DNA of 64,000 bases, taken from Hanleya hanleyi. Its lineage: Eukaryota; Mollusca; Polyplacophora; Lepidopleurida; Hanleyidae. The first letter of the stretch is position 1. The number at the start of each line of letters is the position of its first letter. The notes under the pieces are model-generated. The model ran no database searches, was not told where the DNA came from, and was given only the letters and a program-made list of their open reading frames with translations. Below, piece after piece: positions 1-10,548 of this stretch. The position numbers were made by a program, and so were the translations under genes. The stretch covers positions 1-64,000 of the forward strand of contig JAVTVY010019473.1 in assembly GCA_036873755.1 (NCBI GenBank). The letters are read 5' to 3'.

Positions 1-170
1 TGTACATAATGTGACGGTGCGTTAAATAATAAAACAAGGTGTTTGATATTTCAATTTGTTTTGCTGTGAACATAATAAACATACCCAAGGCGGCTCCCCC
101 AGCCTGGGTATGATGTAACATTGGGGATAATAAACTATATATACCTTGCTGAACTTGTTGTTATTCATGA
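1..170 (+). pseudogene. 3' end fragment of zinc-finger gene family (copy 1)
   Basis: Only the 3'UTR-like tail of the family at 933-2178 is present. It keeps a GC-rich hairpin at 80-112, a short ATGATGTAACATTGGGGA block and AATAAA at 129-134. The same order of blocks recurs at 658-712 and 2124-2178. It is either the end of a gene lying left of the window or a relic; no coding part is visible here. Confidence 0.55.
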
Positions 171-399
171 CAACCGCTTTCCGCTATACTTGGATGAAAT
201 ATATATAGAATTCCCTGTCTGCGCATGCGCAGAATGGTGACAACGGCCGAGCCACTAGTCCAGTCCGATGCCCCTTCACGAATGCTTCACATGGATACCT
301 CATACAACTCCACTGGACCATTAGGGACTCCCTAGATCCCAAAACGTCTATTTCCATACCCTTTCCGCGGTGGAAACCTTTGCGTGCCGGGGTCAATGG

Positions 400-745
400 G
401 CCCAACAACAACGACCCAACACACAATGGGTGGTAAAGAGGGTGACCAATGTTACGTTTTTCGTGACCAAGACGACCAATCAACCCATCGGGTGAATGCG
501 TCACCCATGCACTGATGAATACCACAACATGCCGTACATACTCTCTATGTCTACCTGCTGATCGTTGACTTGCGCTCGTTAAACACTTGTGCCTGATGTG
601 ACGATGCGTTGAATAATAAAACACGATGTTTGATATTTCGAATGCGAACATACTAAACATACCCAGGGCGGCTCCCCCAGCCTGGGTATGATGTAACATT
701 GGGGATAATAAACTGTATGAACATTGCTGAACTTGTTGTTATTCA
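400..745 (+). pseudogene. Degenerate 3' fragment of zinc-finger gene family (copy 2)
   Basis: Positions 430-520 match the last coding part of the gene at about 1800-1895 (both carry GTCACCAATGTTACGTT-like and TTCACCCATGCACTGAT-like blocks) but no long frame remains. The 3'UTR hairpin is at 658-690 and AATAAA at 707-712. The upstream part (200-400) instead resembles the 2.4-3.5 kb satellite, so this is a relic fused to repeat DNA. A perfect NRF1-type palindrome CTGCGCATGCGCAG lies near 220-234. Confidence 0.55.
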
Positions 746-879
746 CATCACCCCATTGACTTGATAGGCAGATCCCAATAAACCCGGGGACCGATATTAG
801 CCCTTTTGGCTAGAGGTGATAGGGGTTTTCCCCTAGTTTAGAACTGATTGTGCTAAAAATAGATCAACAGCTAGCTTGC

Positions 880-887
880 TATAAAAA
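880..887 (+). promoter_or_regulatory. TATA box of the zinc-finger gene
   Basis: TATAAAAA stands 53 bases before the ATG at 933, with an initiator-like TTCATCA about 27 bases downstream (906-912). This predicts a 5'UTR of only about 25 nt, in keeping with the compact design of the gene. Confidence 0.5.
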
Positions 888-932
888 GGAAACAGCCTGG
901 CCGTTTCATCAGACACTCTGTCAACCACCAAG

Positions 933-1919
933 ATGTTCACTTGTACTACGTGCTCGAAATCATTCACTCGCAGGCACGACTTGCGCCGCCATGAAGCTAC
1001 CAAGCACGATGGAACCGCCCGGTATAGCTGTACGATATGTAGGCCTACACTGTCGTTTCATCGCCCAGATCATTTACAGCGCCATGAACGTTCAATTCAT
1101 GGGCCATCCAAGCGTCGATGCGAAGAATGTGGTCAACTCTTCAAATGACCCAGTCGGTTAAAACGGCATGAGCGTTTGATTCATGGTGCATCACCACGGC
1201 ATGAGGGACAACTTTCCACTAAAGAGGTACCCAGGAGGGACAGATGCACTGAAGATCAACCCGGGGAGGAGAATGCCACTGATGATGCGATCACGGAGAG
1301 CCCGCCTATACCCACAGCTCAGAAGAGCCTAGATATCCAGCCGGTCCCTAGCATCACTGTTTCCAGTCATACACCTGACAACAGCGAACATTTTCTGGAA
1401 GATGCGGTGGATGTTTCCAGCGATCTCTTACCCGAAGATCATCCAGTGAGTGAGATGTATCGACGCCATTGGTCCATGATCCGACGCTGCTTCCACCGTC
1501 ATCGCCCTAAATTGGACTTGTACAATTTCCGACTGACCGACCTCGCCCGTCTACGCAGCTACGTGGAAGCCATCTTCAATGACCAACCTACATCCTTCAC
1601 ATTAAATGTAGCATTTGGGTACATCTTATGCCATAAGATGACGCGTGAATTGTGCTATTTCTATTCCAGTGCCATCAACCCAGTGTACGGCCATCCTTTC
1701 ACAATCACCAATCGGGCGTCGCTAGAGACGATGCTGACCCAACTGGACACTGTGGATCCCTTAGAATGGGCCTATGAACAGCGTCCCAACACCAAGTGGA
1801 TAGTGGAGTGGGTCACCAATGTTACGTTCTTCGTGGTTAAACTGACCCACCACCCCCATCGGATGAAAGTATTCACCCATGCACTGATAGATACTCAGAA
1901 TGCGCAAACAACTATCTGA
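933..1919 (+). pseudogene. Intronless C2H2 zinc-finger protein gene with one in-frame stop
   Basis: One frame runs from ATG 933 to TGA 1917-1919 and is broken only by TGA at 1146-1148. Before the stop are two C2H2 fingers (C-x2-C-x12-H-x4-H, then C-x2-C-x14-H-x4-H). The third finger is split: its Cys pair (CEECGQLFK) precedes the stop and its His pair (RLKRHERLIH) follows it in the same frame. TGA sits where CGA (Arg) would fit, a change expected from CpG deamination. Next come a Ser/Pro/Asp-rich linker (about codons 85-165) and a ~150-residue C-terminal region with many aromatic residues that I do not recognise. Total length is about 328 codons. The fingers suggest nucleic-acid binding; function is otherwise unknown. 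An ATG at 1176 could restart translation without the first fingers. Two 3' relics upstream show a locally duplicated family. Confidence 0.7.
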
Positions 1920-2123
1920 GGATATGTTTCCTCAACGGTATCCTGACCTGTCCGATGACGATTAGAACAAACGGTTCAGAGCGAACATGGCCGAAAGGAA
2001 CTTTCTGAAATGGCGACTTCTGATTGGACAAGAGTAGCCGAGAATACATCTAACGGACAGGAACGAATATGACAGATGCAAATGGTGGCCTCTGATTGGA
2101 CAAGAATATTCTTGAATTGTAAA

Positions 2124-2178
2124 TATACCCAACGCAGCTCCCCCAACGTGGGTATGATGTAACATTGGGGAGAATAAA
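2124..2178 (+). terminator. 3'UTR hairpin and AATAAA of the zinc-finger gene
   Basis: A short stem (ATACCCA...TGGGTAT with a CG/CG extension) at 2124-2155 is followed by AATAAA at 2173-2178. In copies 1 and 2 the inner stem reads GGC/GCC or AGG/CCT, so pairing is kept while the sequence differs. Confidence 0.5.
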
Positions 2179-2199
2179 CTATATGAAAAAAAACTTCTT

Positions 2200-2260
2200 G
2201 TTGTTGTTGTTCTCTCATGTGTGATCATTGTTGTTGTTGCTGTTGTTGTTCTCTGTCCGG
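2200..2260 (+). repeat. Imperfect (TTG)n microsatellite
   Basis: Runs of TTG triplets at 2199-2213 and 2229-2253, interrupted by TCTC. Confidence 0.8.
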
Positions 2261-2284
2261 TCTATATCATGATGTTATGTTAGA

Positions 2285-2430
2285 GTGTTAAGGTGTAACG
2301 ACGGGCGTCGACTGGCGTCACTGCATTTCGAAGAATTAGTGACAATTCCATGGAATATCAGAGCTTCTGAGCTATTTCACCTGGGCGTTGATGCATTAAG
2401 AATGGCGTTGGTGGGCGTTGCTACAAGATG
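2285..2430. repeat. Dispersed ~145 bp repeat rich in GGGCGTT/AACGCCC words
   Basis: The segment matches the reverse complement of 56690-56830 along its length, including TAACGACGGGCGT-like start, CTTCTGAGCTATTTCAC-like centre and GGGCGTTG-like end. No coding capacity. Confidence 0.55.
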
Positions 2431-2439
2431 ACATCTCAC

Positions 2440-3230
2440 ACGACGCATTCGCACCGCGGATGGTCCATCTCTACACCAAATACCATCATTCACTGCCCCA
2501 AAATGCTCACTTTCGCTACTACTCGTACTGATGACGTCACCAATGACGTCACAGATGCTGTGGATATCCCTCAACGCGGAATGTACACCCCGAGAGCTAC
2601 AACATGACACCTCTCAGGACGCATTCGGACCAAGAATGGTTCCTCTCTACTCCGAATACCTTCCTTCACTGCCTCAAAATGTCCACTTTCGCTACTACTC
2701 CTACTGATGACGTCAAAAATGACGTCACAGATGCTTCGGACATGCCTCAACTCGGAATGTACACCTCGAGAGCTACAAAATATGACACCTCACACGACGC
2801 ATTCGGACTAAGGATAGTCCCTATCTACACCAAACTCACCCCCACGCACCCACAAAATGTCCACTTTCGCTACTACTCGTACCGATGGCGTCATCAATGA
2901 CGTCACAGATGACGCGGACATCCCTCAAATCGGAATGTACACCCCGAGAACTACAAGATGACACCTTCTAGGACGCATTCGAACCGTGAATAGCCCATCT
3001 CGACCCCAAAATACCTTCATGTACTGCCCGAAAATGGCCACTTTCGCTACTACTCGTACCGATGACGTCACCGATGACGTCACAGATGACGCGAACATCC
3101 CTCAAATCGGAGTGTACACCCCGAGAACTACAAGATGACACCTTTCAGGACGCATTCGAACCGTGATTAGCCCATCTCGACCCCAAATAACTTCCTTCGC
3201 TGCCCCAAAATGGCCACTTTACTTACTACA
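2440..3230. repeat. ~177 bp tandem satellite carrying paired TGACGTCA sites
   Basis: About four and a half units. Each unit has a GACGCATTCGGACC-like block, a CACTTTCGCTACTACTCGTAC-like block, then two TGACGTCA palindromes 12 bp apart: 2532/2544, 2708/2720, (2886 variant)/2898 and 3063/3075. Spacings of 176-178 bp fix the period. A diverged relative lies at 61600-62450. Confidence 0.8.
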
Positions 3231-3591
3231 ACCAACTGCGCATGCAGATTAACGCGACATGCATTCAAAAACACACCATTCTGACTCTACCCCACACAAG
3301 CTTCAATTTGACACCTCATACGACCCATTCGAACCGTGATTAGCTCATCTCTAACCCAAACACACCCCTACATTGCACCCAAAATGCCTGTTTTCTATAC
3401 TACGGCCAGACTGCGCATGCGCAGACTATTGAACACGGACGAACCATTAGTGTAGTCAAGTGCTCCTCCACGAGAGCTTCAAAATAAAACCTCACTCGAC
3501 CCCATTGGACCATGAGTGGCCCACCTAGACTCCAACATGTCCACCCCGTATGGGCCTATACACCCATAGCCATGCAGTATAGGCCTATGGG
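3231..3591. repeat. Degenerate satellite-related DNA
   Basis: Broken versions of the preceding satellite (CGACCCATTCGAACCGTGATTAGC-type blocks) with a perfect CTGCGCATGCGCAG palindrome at 3412-3425. No gene seen. Confidence 0.5.
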
Positions 3592-4006
3592 CCAGGATAG
3601 AAAATTGGTGATTCAGATTCTGAATGAATCCAGTAATTTCAGAAAAATGTTTTCTTAGACTCCTAGCATTTAGGTGTAAACACGATAAAGGCCCACTGTT
3701 ATTTGCGTTGTTTACTTCTGGCTCTTCTGCAAAAGATGTTTCCGTAAAATAGTTGGACTGATGGCAGTTAATATTCTGCCAGTGAGAAATTTCATATTCA
3801 TTGTCATCTGTATGCGTTTTACAATGATCTAAATCATTTAATTCGATTGGATTGAAACATTTGTTGCTTAGAAATGAAAGGTCTATTTCGGAATGAGTGA
3901 CGGAGTTTAATTCAAATTCTACCTGGAGAATGTTTTCATTGGAGAACGGTGGGAGCCATGTTGGGCCAGGGAATGGAAAATCTTCATTACATTCACAGTC
4001 ATCCAT
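3592..4006 (-). pseudogene. LINE fragment: start of the endonuclease-RT ORF
   Basis: Read on the minus strand from 4006, the frame begins with an acidic, Asn-rich leader and reaches LSCLHLNARSLRKHF, the typical start of the apurinic-like endonuclease domain of Jockey/CR1/L2-type non-LTR retrotransposons. The match stops after about 30 residues of that domain near 3592, where satellite DNA begins; the remaining endonuclease and all RT are missing. DNA from 4007 to about 4200 may be its 5' leader. Dead fragment. Confidence 0.65.
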
Positions 4007-4199
4007 TGGGGATTTTTAGGTTTAAATTAATGAATAAATCCAGTTTCAAAATGCAAGATAAGGTAATAAAATACACCCATTTCTCAAAGATAGACATATA
4101 TACAAAACAAAGACGCAGAAGAAAAAACACCTATATACAGATACAATAACATTACAATAACTCGAAACCTCCGTGGCATTTGAACGGAGGGCTCCCGGT

Positions 4200-5645
4200 T
4201 AGAAAACAAAAACATAGGTTAATTGTTTGTACTTTGTTTAGGTAGTTGTATGCTAGTGAATAGTCAGAGCGGCGTGGTGTTAAATACACACCTTAGCAAT
4301 TGACACAATAAGTGATTTGCAGGAAATCTGATATACAAAGGAAAAAATCACAAAAAAAAAGGTTTTGATGACGCCTGCGAAGCAAACACCGGCAAGCGGC
4401 ATTTAACAAATTTACATATTAATTAGAGTCCTAGAGTAGAATGGGCTGACCATAACATCGTTTGTCAAGCCAGAATATAAAGTACACACATCTGATGGGT
4501 TTACTCAGTTACATTACAATGCTATACATTTCTGTAGGTTTGAAAACATGTGTCAGTTAAAAGTGAATTAGATAAAAAAACTTAGTCACATTTTGCCTAT
4601 TGAAAGTGATGCAATTTGCAGTTGTTACGATAAGGTCCCACACGATGCAATTTGCAGTTGTTACGGTTCGATAAATAATCTGAGATGAACTGAATGATTG
4701 TGGTAGTAGGCGTGGCATAGTAGTAAATTTATGAATGACCCATCACTGCGCGTGAAGAATGGCTACATTTTGCATCGGTGACAGCTGTCACTCAGACCAG
4801 GTCATTAGATGGTTGACCCAGATGTGTTTCCAGTAGAGTTGATGGATGCTAGGTGAATGATGTGTAAATTTTTGACAAAACATAAGGTGGAACTGGAAAG
4901 ACTAATCACTTGTACTTCGGCTGAGTTGAAGGTGAACTTGTAATTTACAGTGATTTCAATATATCACGTAAACCGCGCTACGTGCCCAAGGATTGATGTG
5001 TTTACATTCACCTAGACATCTACGCATAAAAATGAAAATTTCCCGGTGTAGTGTTCGCATGGTCAGGAATGGGACTAAACTGGTTATAATGAAGGTAAGA
5101 CAATTTTCCCTACTATATACTAATTTGTGCTTTCAATGAAAAATGTATCTTAAAATATTGCGAATGTGCGTAACAACAACAACAACAACAACATGGTAGG
5201 CTAGAATGTTCGATTTCGTGTACCACAACCGAAAAAATGTCTATCTGGAAAACTACAGCGCCCACAAAGTTGCTACGTCAGCACTAAATTCTATAGTTCT
5301 GGTAGGTTGTAACTCGAGCTTCATATTTCATAAGCTGCTTGAGAAAATACGTGAAATTTGCATTTATAAATGGTCCAAAAGTGCACGTCCATGCAATGGC
5401 GCGAATGAAATCACCCGCTAAAATGTGATACATTGTAGCAATCTAAAAATAGAGGTGTTTGTTGACATAAAAACAGCTGATCCATGTAGAGGATGTTTGA
5501 GTTTCACGAGACAATTCTGCCAAATATAAATGCCTCCCTATGTACTAAAATTGGCCGCTAAAAGTTTCCATAATATAGGGAAATAACTGTGATGTTATAA
5601 CTGTCACACGTTCTCCTAAAGACCTAAGCTGCAAAAAAAATTCCG
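4200..5645. other. No gene recognised
   Basis: AT-rich DNA with short broken frames. Holds a 22 bp direct repeat (GATGCAATTTGCAGTTGTTA..., 4609 and 4643) and a (CAA)n run near 5173-5193. Confidence 0.5.
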
Positions 5646-5682
5646 ATGGGGGGGAGGGTGGGAGGAGGGGGAGGGGGACATT
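5646..5682 (+). other. G-rich tract with G-quadruplex potential
   Basis: Five or more runs of three to seven G separated by one to three bases lie on the plus strand, enough for a four-tetrad-run quadruplex. Confidence 0.5.
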
Positions 5683-5824
5683 TCCTAGCATGGATATTAT
5701 TAAAAATTAATGTATATTACATACGTGTACGAGCCATTTTAACCCACCCACTCACTATAGGCCACGCCCCCTCATCACGCATGCGCACCCCCCCAATACC
5801 GCCACAATACCGCCACAATTTTGG

Positions 5825-6110
5825 TTCTGCGCATCTACTCCTCATTTACATACACTCACGCATGCGCATACACTCACGCATGCGCATACACTCACGCATG
5901 CGCATCAATCACCTCATTTCCATATTCTACTCCTCATTTACATACACTCACGCATGCGCATACACTCCCGCATGCGCATACACTCACGCATGCGCACACA
6001 TACAATCACCCCTCATTTCCATAAATACTCCTCATTTACATTGACTCACGACATGCGAACCCCCCCTATGCCAACCCAATTATTCACTCCGCGCATGCGC
6101 AGTGAGGCGC
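5825..6110. repeat. CGCATGCGCA minisatellite
   Basis: Two blocks (about 5850-5905 and 5940-6000) of an 18 bp unit, TACACTCACGCATGCGCA, separated by a CTCATTTCCATA...CTCCTCATTTACA spacer that is itself repeated. A further CGCGCATGCGCA is at about 6092. Each unit holds the GCATGC palindrome and is one base from the NRF1 palindrome TGCGCATGCGCA. Confidence 0.85.
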
Positions 6111-7709
6111 TAAATACTCCAGATGCTTACACCCTACTACTCACGAGGATTAAGACAATGATATTAAAAAGAGCCAAATATAATTTAACATGAGATATTT
6201 CCTCAATTATCCTCAATATTTTTTCCAATTTCAGTCAATTTGTGCTTCTCAAAATTATGCCAAAATTCTGCACACTCTCAAAATGAGCTTGAAACATTAA
6301 ACTATGATTAGACAAAGATCAATTTGACAAACATGTCGTCTGGGCATGATTAATAGGCCTTAAATTTGAAAAATAATTAATCCATATGGCGGCCAATTTG
6401 AATTTTTGTGTACACTATGTCGCTGATATTTTTTACACCTTGGACCAGAGAGCTGAAATTTACTACAAAAAAAATCTTGGGATTAAACTACTAGAAAATG
6501 TAATAAATCCAATATGGCAAGTTTGATAAAGTCAGTGATATAAAATTATAAAAATGCATTTCTTCGGTCACATATTTTTTATTTATGTCATTTTCTCTTT
6601 AAGAGCAACATAATAAATTAATAAGAATAATAAGGAATAATTAGCTCATGTGAAATACAATAATTTTGTGCACATTAAAAGGAAGAAAATTAGAAATAAA
6701 ACATCAAGCTTGTTGGCCATTTTGAATTGAGTTATGATCCTCGGTCCACAAAATCTCACTATTCTCAAAAATATCTCCAAATGTGTTTTACAGACAGATA
6801 TCAGCTATAGTAATCATCTGTTTGAAATAATTTCCAAAGGTTTAACAAAAGAAATCTTGACCATGTGAATAGTTTTTCATCAAAACTGGTTATTTTGCAA
6901 ATAACGACAAACTACCGCATTTTTGGTAGCTCGGAAATCCAGTTCAAAGTTTTAAGCATCTTTTTTCATTCATTTGATAGTTTTTGTATATTATGGTTAT
7001 CGCATCGGCAACCTGAATTATATGTGTGTGAAGTTTCAACGTGCTGTGATTTGTGCCTCAAGTTAATGGAACTGTTCAAATGTGACACCGACTTGTTTAC
7101 AACAGCAACAATGTCACACCGGCGTCTGAAAGCATTAACAGAATTGTCAGGTGTGTTAAGATAATATGTACCTGAAAAATAATTTCCAGAATTTAGACAA
7201 TCTCTTCATAAATTTGTAATAATTCCTCAAATAATTAAAGTGTCCCATTGAAATCCTTCACAGGTGATAGACATGGCTGTAAGTGTTGTAAACAAGGTAG
7301 CAAGAATGATGTAGGTTCAACAGAAGGGTGTAAAATAATGGTGTGAACTTACAGAATTCGAATGTCAATGGTTCAAGCAGACGGATAATCCAAGCGGCAT
7401 AAAACACGGATTGGAAGGTCCCAAGAACTTCTCAACAGTTGGTTATTGGAGTGAGGAAAGAGAAATACCTACAAAAGTGAAAAACAAAAAAGGTCATAAA
7501 GAGGAAGTGAAACATTGGAGGTCATCATTTTGTTGATGGGGCGTCCTCAAACAACCTCAAGAATATTAATGAATCTAAATTAACCCCTTTAAGAGAAACA
7601 GAAGATGGGAATGCCCATGTCCATGTACACTAAACTTTCTAACTTGATTATTCATTAATCCTTGAATTAATCATCCCAACTGCAGACAATATAATAGGCG
7701 TTTATTATA
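6111..7709. other. AT-rich DNA without recognisable genes
   Basis: Frames are short, AT-driven and without known motifs. No repeat structure was seen. Confidence 0.5.
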
Positions 7710-8218
7710 TCATGGAGTTAAATATAGAAGGAAAAACTACTCCGCCAGCCGCGGGTCGCTGACCCGTGATGTCGCCCGCAGAGCTATTGTATTCTGAATG
7801 GCTGTAGTCACGGTCTGTCCGTCGTTGGTTCTTATTCGCCGCAGAAAAAACATCAACGGAAGTTGAAATTAAAAATGCGCAGTAGTTCCACGTGAAAATA
7901 ACGATACATTAATTATGCGCAACACAAATATTAGGCAATTTGAAATCATACTGAATATGAGCATATTTCATTGATCAGAATATGACCATTCATAGCTTAG
8001 TTACAGGAATTATACTCTCGTTTTGTATATTTTATCGTTTTTCTACAATTTCCGCATTTCTCAACAAGACTAAAATTTGCAGGGAACTTGGTGTACGAAT
8101 GTGGAAACGAATAGCTCATGAGGGACCGGTTGCACTAGCGAATAAAATAAACGATAGAAAACTTGTCAAAAACCCCATTTAAAATATTATACCATTTAAT
8201 CTATATTTAACTCCATGA
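7710..8218. mobile_element. 509 bp MITE with 18 bp inverted ends
   Basis: TCATGGAGTTAAATATAG at 7710-7727 is repeated perfectly inverted at 8201-8218. TTATA flanks it directly on both sides (7705-7709, 8219-8223), a 5 bp target-site duplication. No transposase frame inside. Superfamily not assigned. Confidence 0.75.
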
Positions 8219-8223
8219 TTATA

Positions 8224-9590
8224 TTGAAGAGTAAAAGAAAAAAGTGTTGTAATTGGCAATAACATGATTAAACATTAATGAATTACATGCATATGATACT
8301 TACATTTCCAAATTAAAAAAGAGAGTTACTTTGGTAAGCAAGTGGTCTCTACATGATAAGTGGCATCATCTTCAGCATATATCACATATTAATCAGCTCA
8401 TATCACTCCATTGGCAGTGGCTGTAAAAATAAAGAGAAACAGTTATGTTTAGGCTATGTTATGAAGGCATGATAATTTAATTTGTACATTGTATGTTTTG
8501 AATACAATATCATTTGAAGAAAATATTCCAATTATTTTTGTCATTTATTCCACATTTTTCAAGGTACTCTGTAACAAAAGTTCAAATTATATTTGAGATA
8601 TATTATCCCCCTTAAATGTCTAATGACCGGGAACCATTTGGAATGACCATTCTCCATAATGCAGGGCTGTATACTCCGTACCTCCATACCAGAATTTTAT
8701 AGACAAGACACGACTAGGGATGATGGGAATGATCGGAAATTGTAAAACAGTGTTGGTTTATTTATGGTGTCTGGAGTATATTTCCGTGATTCTAATATAA
8801 TTTATATCATTGGAAAGCAAAAGACTATATAAACTTTCAATGGTCTGTGAAACAGCGGTATCATCAAAAAGTTGACCTGAAATAAATGTTTACGATTGAC
8901 TGAAAGATCTCAATGTAGATTTGAAAATACGGAATAAACGTTTTGTATGTGAAATATATATGAGAGGTTAATTATTCACAGATTGTTTTCCAGTCAACCT
9001 TTTGATTATACGATTGCTGCACAGGTAGATAAACTTCATACTAGTAGAGAAAGATAGTCATTTAAAGTTGAAGAATATATAAAAAATGAAATAGTTTTAA
9101 TGAATTAAACGCTGAAAAAGTTCAACAAGTGTTGAACACGGTTAATCGCCGAAAATTCCCATTCAGTATGCACACATTTTTTCTGTCAACTTCTTGGCAA
9201 TAAATAAATATAAATAAATATCTGACACTCTTGGCAACAGAATTAGAATCACGTAACATACATCCGAGATACGATAAATTAACACTGTATTACAATTTCC
9301 GTCATTCAAAATGGATTCCTGTGAGGTGGTATTCGAGGTTGTGGTTAGTTAATTGAAAGACCGCCAAGAGACCATCTGATTAATTTGCGGTTTGAAAGTA
9401 TTAAAACAACTTAGTACTCACATCTGGACTTTCGTTAACATCAAGACATGCCTTTCAGTCGACATTATGTCCCAGTAACGCCGTGCTGTATTTCATTCTC
9501 CAATATAGTAGGAATATACACTTAATTCAATACGAATGGCAAACATTGTCAACTGCATTCGAGTTTCGTTCGAGCTTCTGATTAGAAAAC
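8224..9590. other. No gene recognised
   Basis: AT-rich sequence without convincing frames or repeats. Confidence 0.4.
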
Positions 9591-9594
9591 ATTT

Positions 9595-9695
9595 CTCATT
9601 GGCCAGATTTACAAATAGAGAATATCCGATTGGCTGTGAACAAGATGAGTACCCATTGGTTGTTTCGAAACAAAACGATGGCTGTGTCAGTAAGT
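9595..9695 (+). promoter_or_regulatory. Candidate promoter with three ATTGG boxes
   Basis: ATTGG (inverted CCAAT, the NF-Y element) occurs three times at about 30 bp spacing (near 9598, 9629, 9655), followed by an ATG at about 9679 and an immediate consensus donor (TCA|GTAAGT). This would fit a first exon with a four-codon start, but no downstream exon could be identified, so the assignment is speculative. Confidence 0.25.
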
Positions 9696-10152
9696 ATTTC
9701 TTGGCTACCTCAAATACAAGCTGTTATAATTTTCGGCGGCAAATTTTGTAGAGAATTACTATTCCGACGTGTGACTTTCTCTTTTATGCCTGTTCGTGAT
9801 CTATCTGATACATACAATGAAAGTGACTTGCAGAAAATTTTGTTTGGAGCTTTGAGTATTTGCATAAAAATTGGGATCTGGATTCTACAGGTAACCTTCA
9901 TTTACAAGGACAGTGTATTAATTTCTCCAATGTTTCCCAGTTTTCTTCAGCTTTGGAAAATATTTACATATGAATTTGGGTGTACATTTTTGCCTACATG
10001 ACCTTGCAACCCTGTCTGTTTTTGAACATTAGCACCATGAGCACAAAGACTGGGCAATTCTATTTGAACAGCTTAGGTATTATCACTGTCAAGAGTGCAA
10101 AATGCTGTTATATTTGTAATGTCTATGGCGAATTGAAGGAAACAGATTTTCA

Positions 10153-10548
10153 GAATTTTGAGAATTATTCATCATATCTTTGATGTTTGGCTGTTTTGCA
10201 AGGTTTTAATTATAGCAGTCTCTTGTCATATACAACTTCGACATGAACGAGATATTTTGCGCAAATTTATTCTAGTATTACTGCTATAAGTGGAAAGAAA
10301 TGTTTGTCAAGGTGAAGTTGCAGCAATGGATGCCAGAACAAAGGCCTTTTCTGAATTTTGAGAATTATTCATCATATCTTTGATGTTTGGCTGTTTTGCA
10401 AGGTTTTAATTATAGCAGTCTCTTGTCATATACAACTTCGACATGAACGAGATATTTTGCGCAAATTTATTCTAGTATTACTGCTATAAGTGGAAAGAAA
10501 TGTTTGTCAAGGTGAAGTTGCAGCAATGGATGCCAGAACAAAGGCCTT
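10153..10548. repeat. Recent tandem duplication, period 200 bp
   Basis: 10153-10348 is repeated without visible difference at 10353-10548 (196 bp each, separated by 4 bp). The second copy overlaps no recognised gene. Confidence 0.95.

Noticed and set aside
184..699. 171-codon open frame on -
   Set aside because: Antisense shadow of the degenerate zinc-finger family copy and its 3'UTR.
5646..6193. Several overlapping frames of 67-132 codons
   Set aside because: Products of the 18 bp CGCATGCG minisatellite, open in all forward frames.
9630..10001. 123-codon open frame
   Set aside because: No recognisable domain, composition follows AT-rich DNA, and it crosses a consensus donor.
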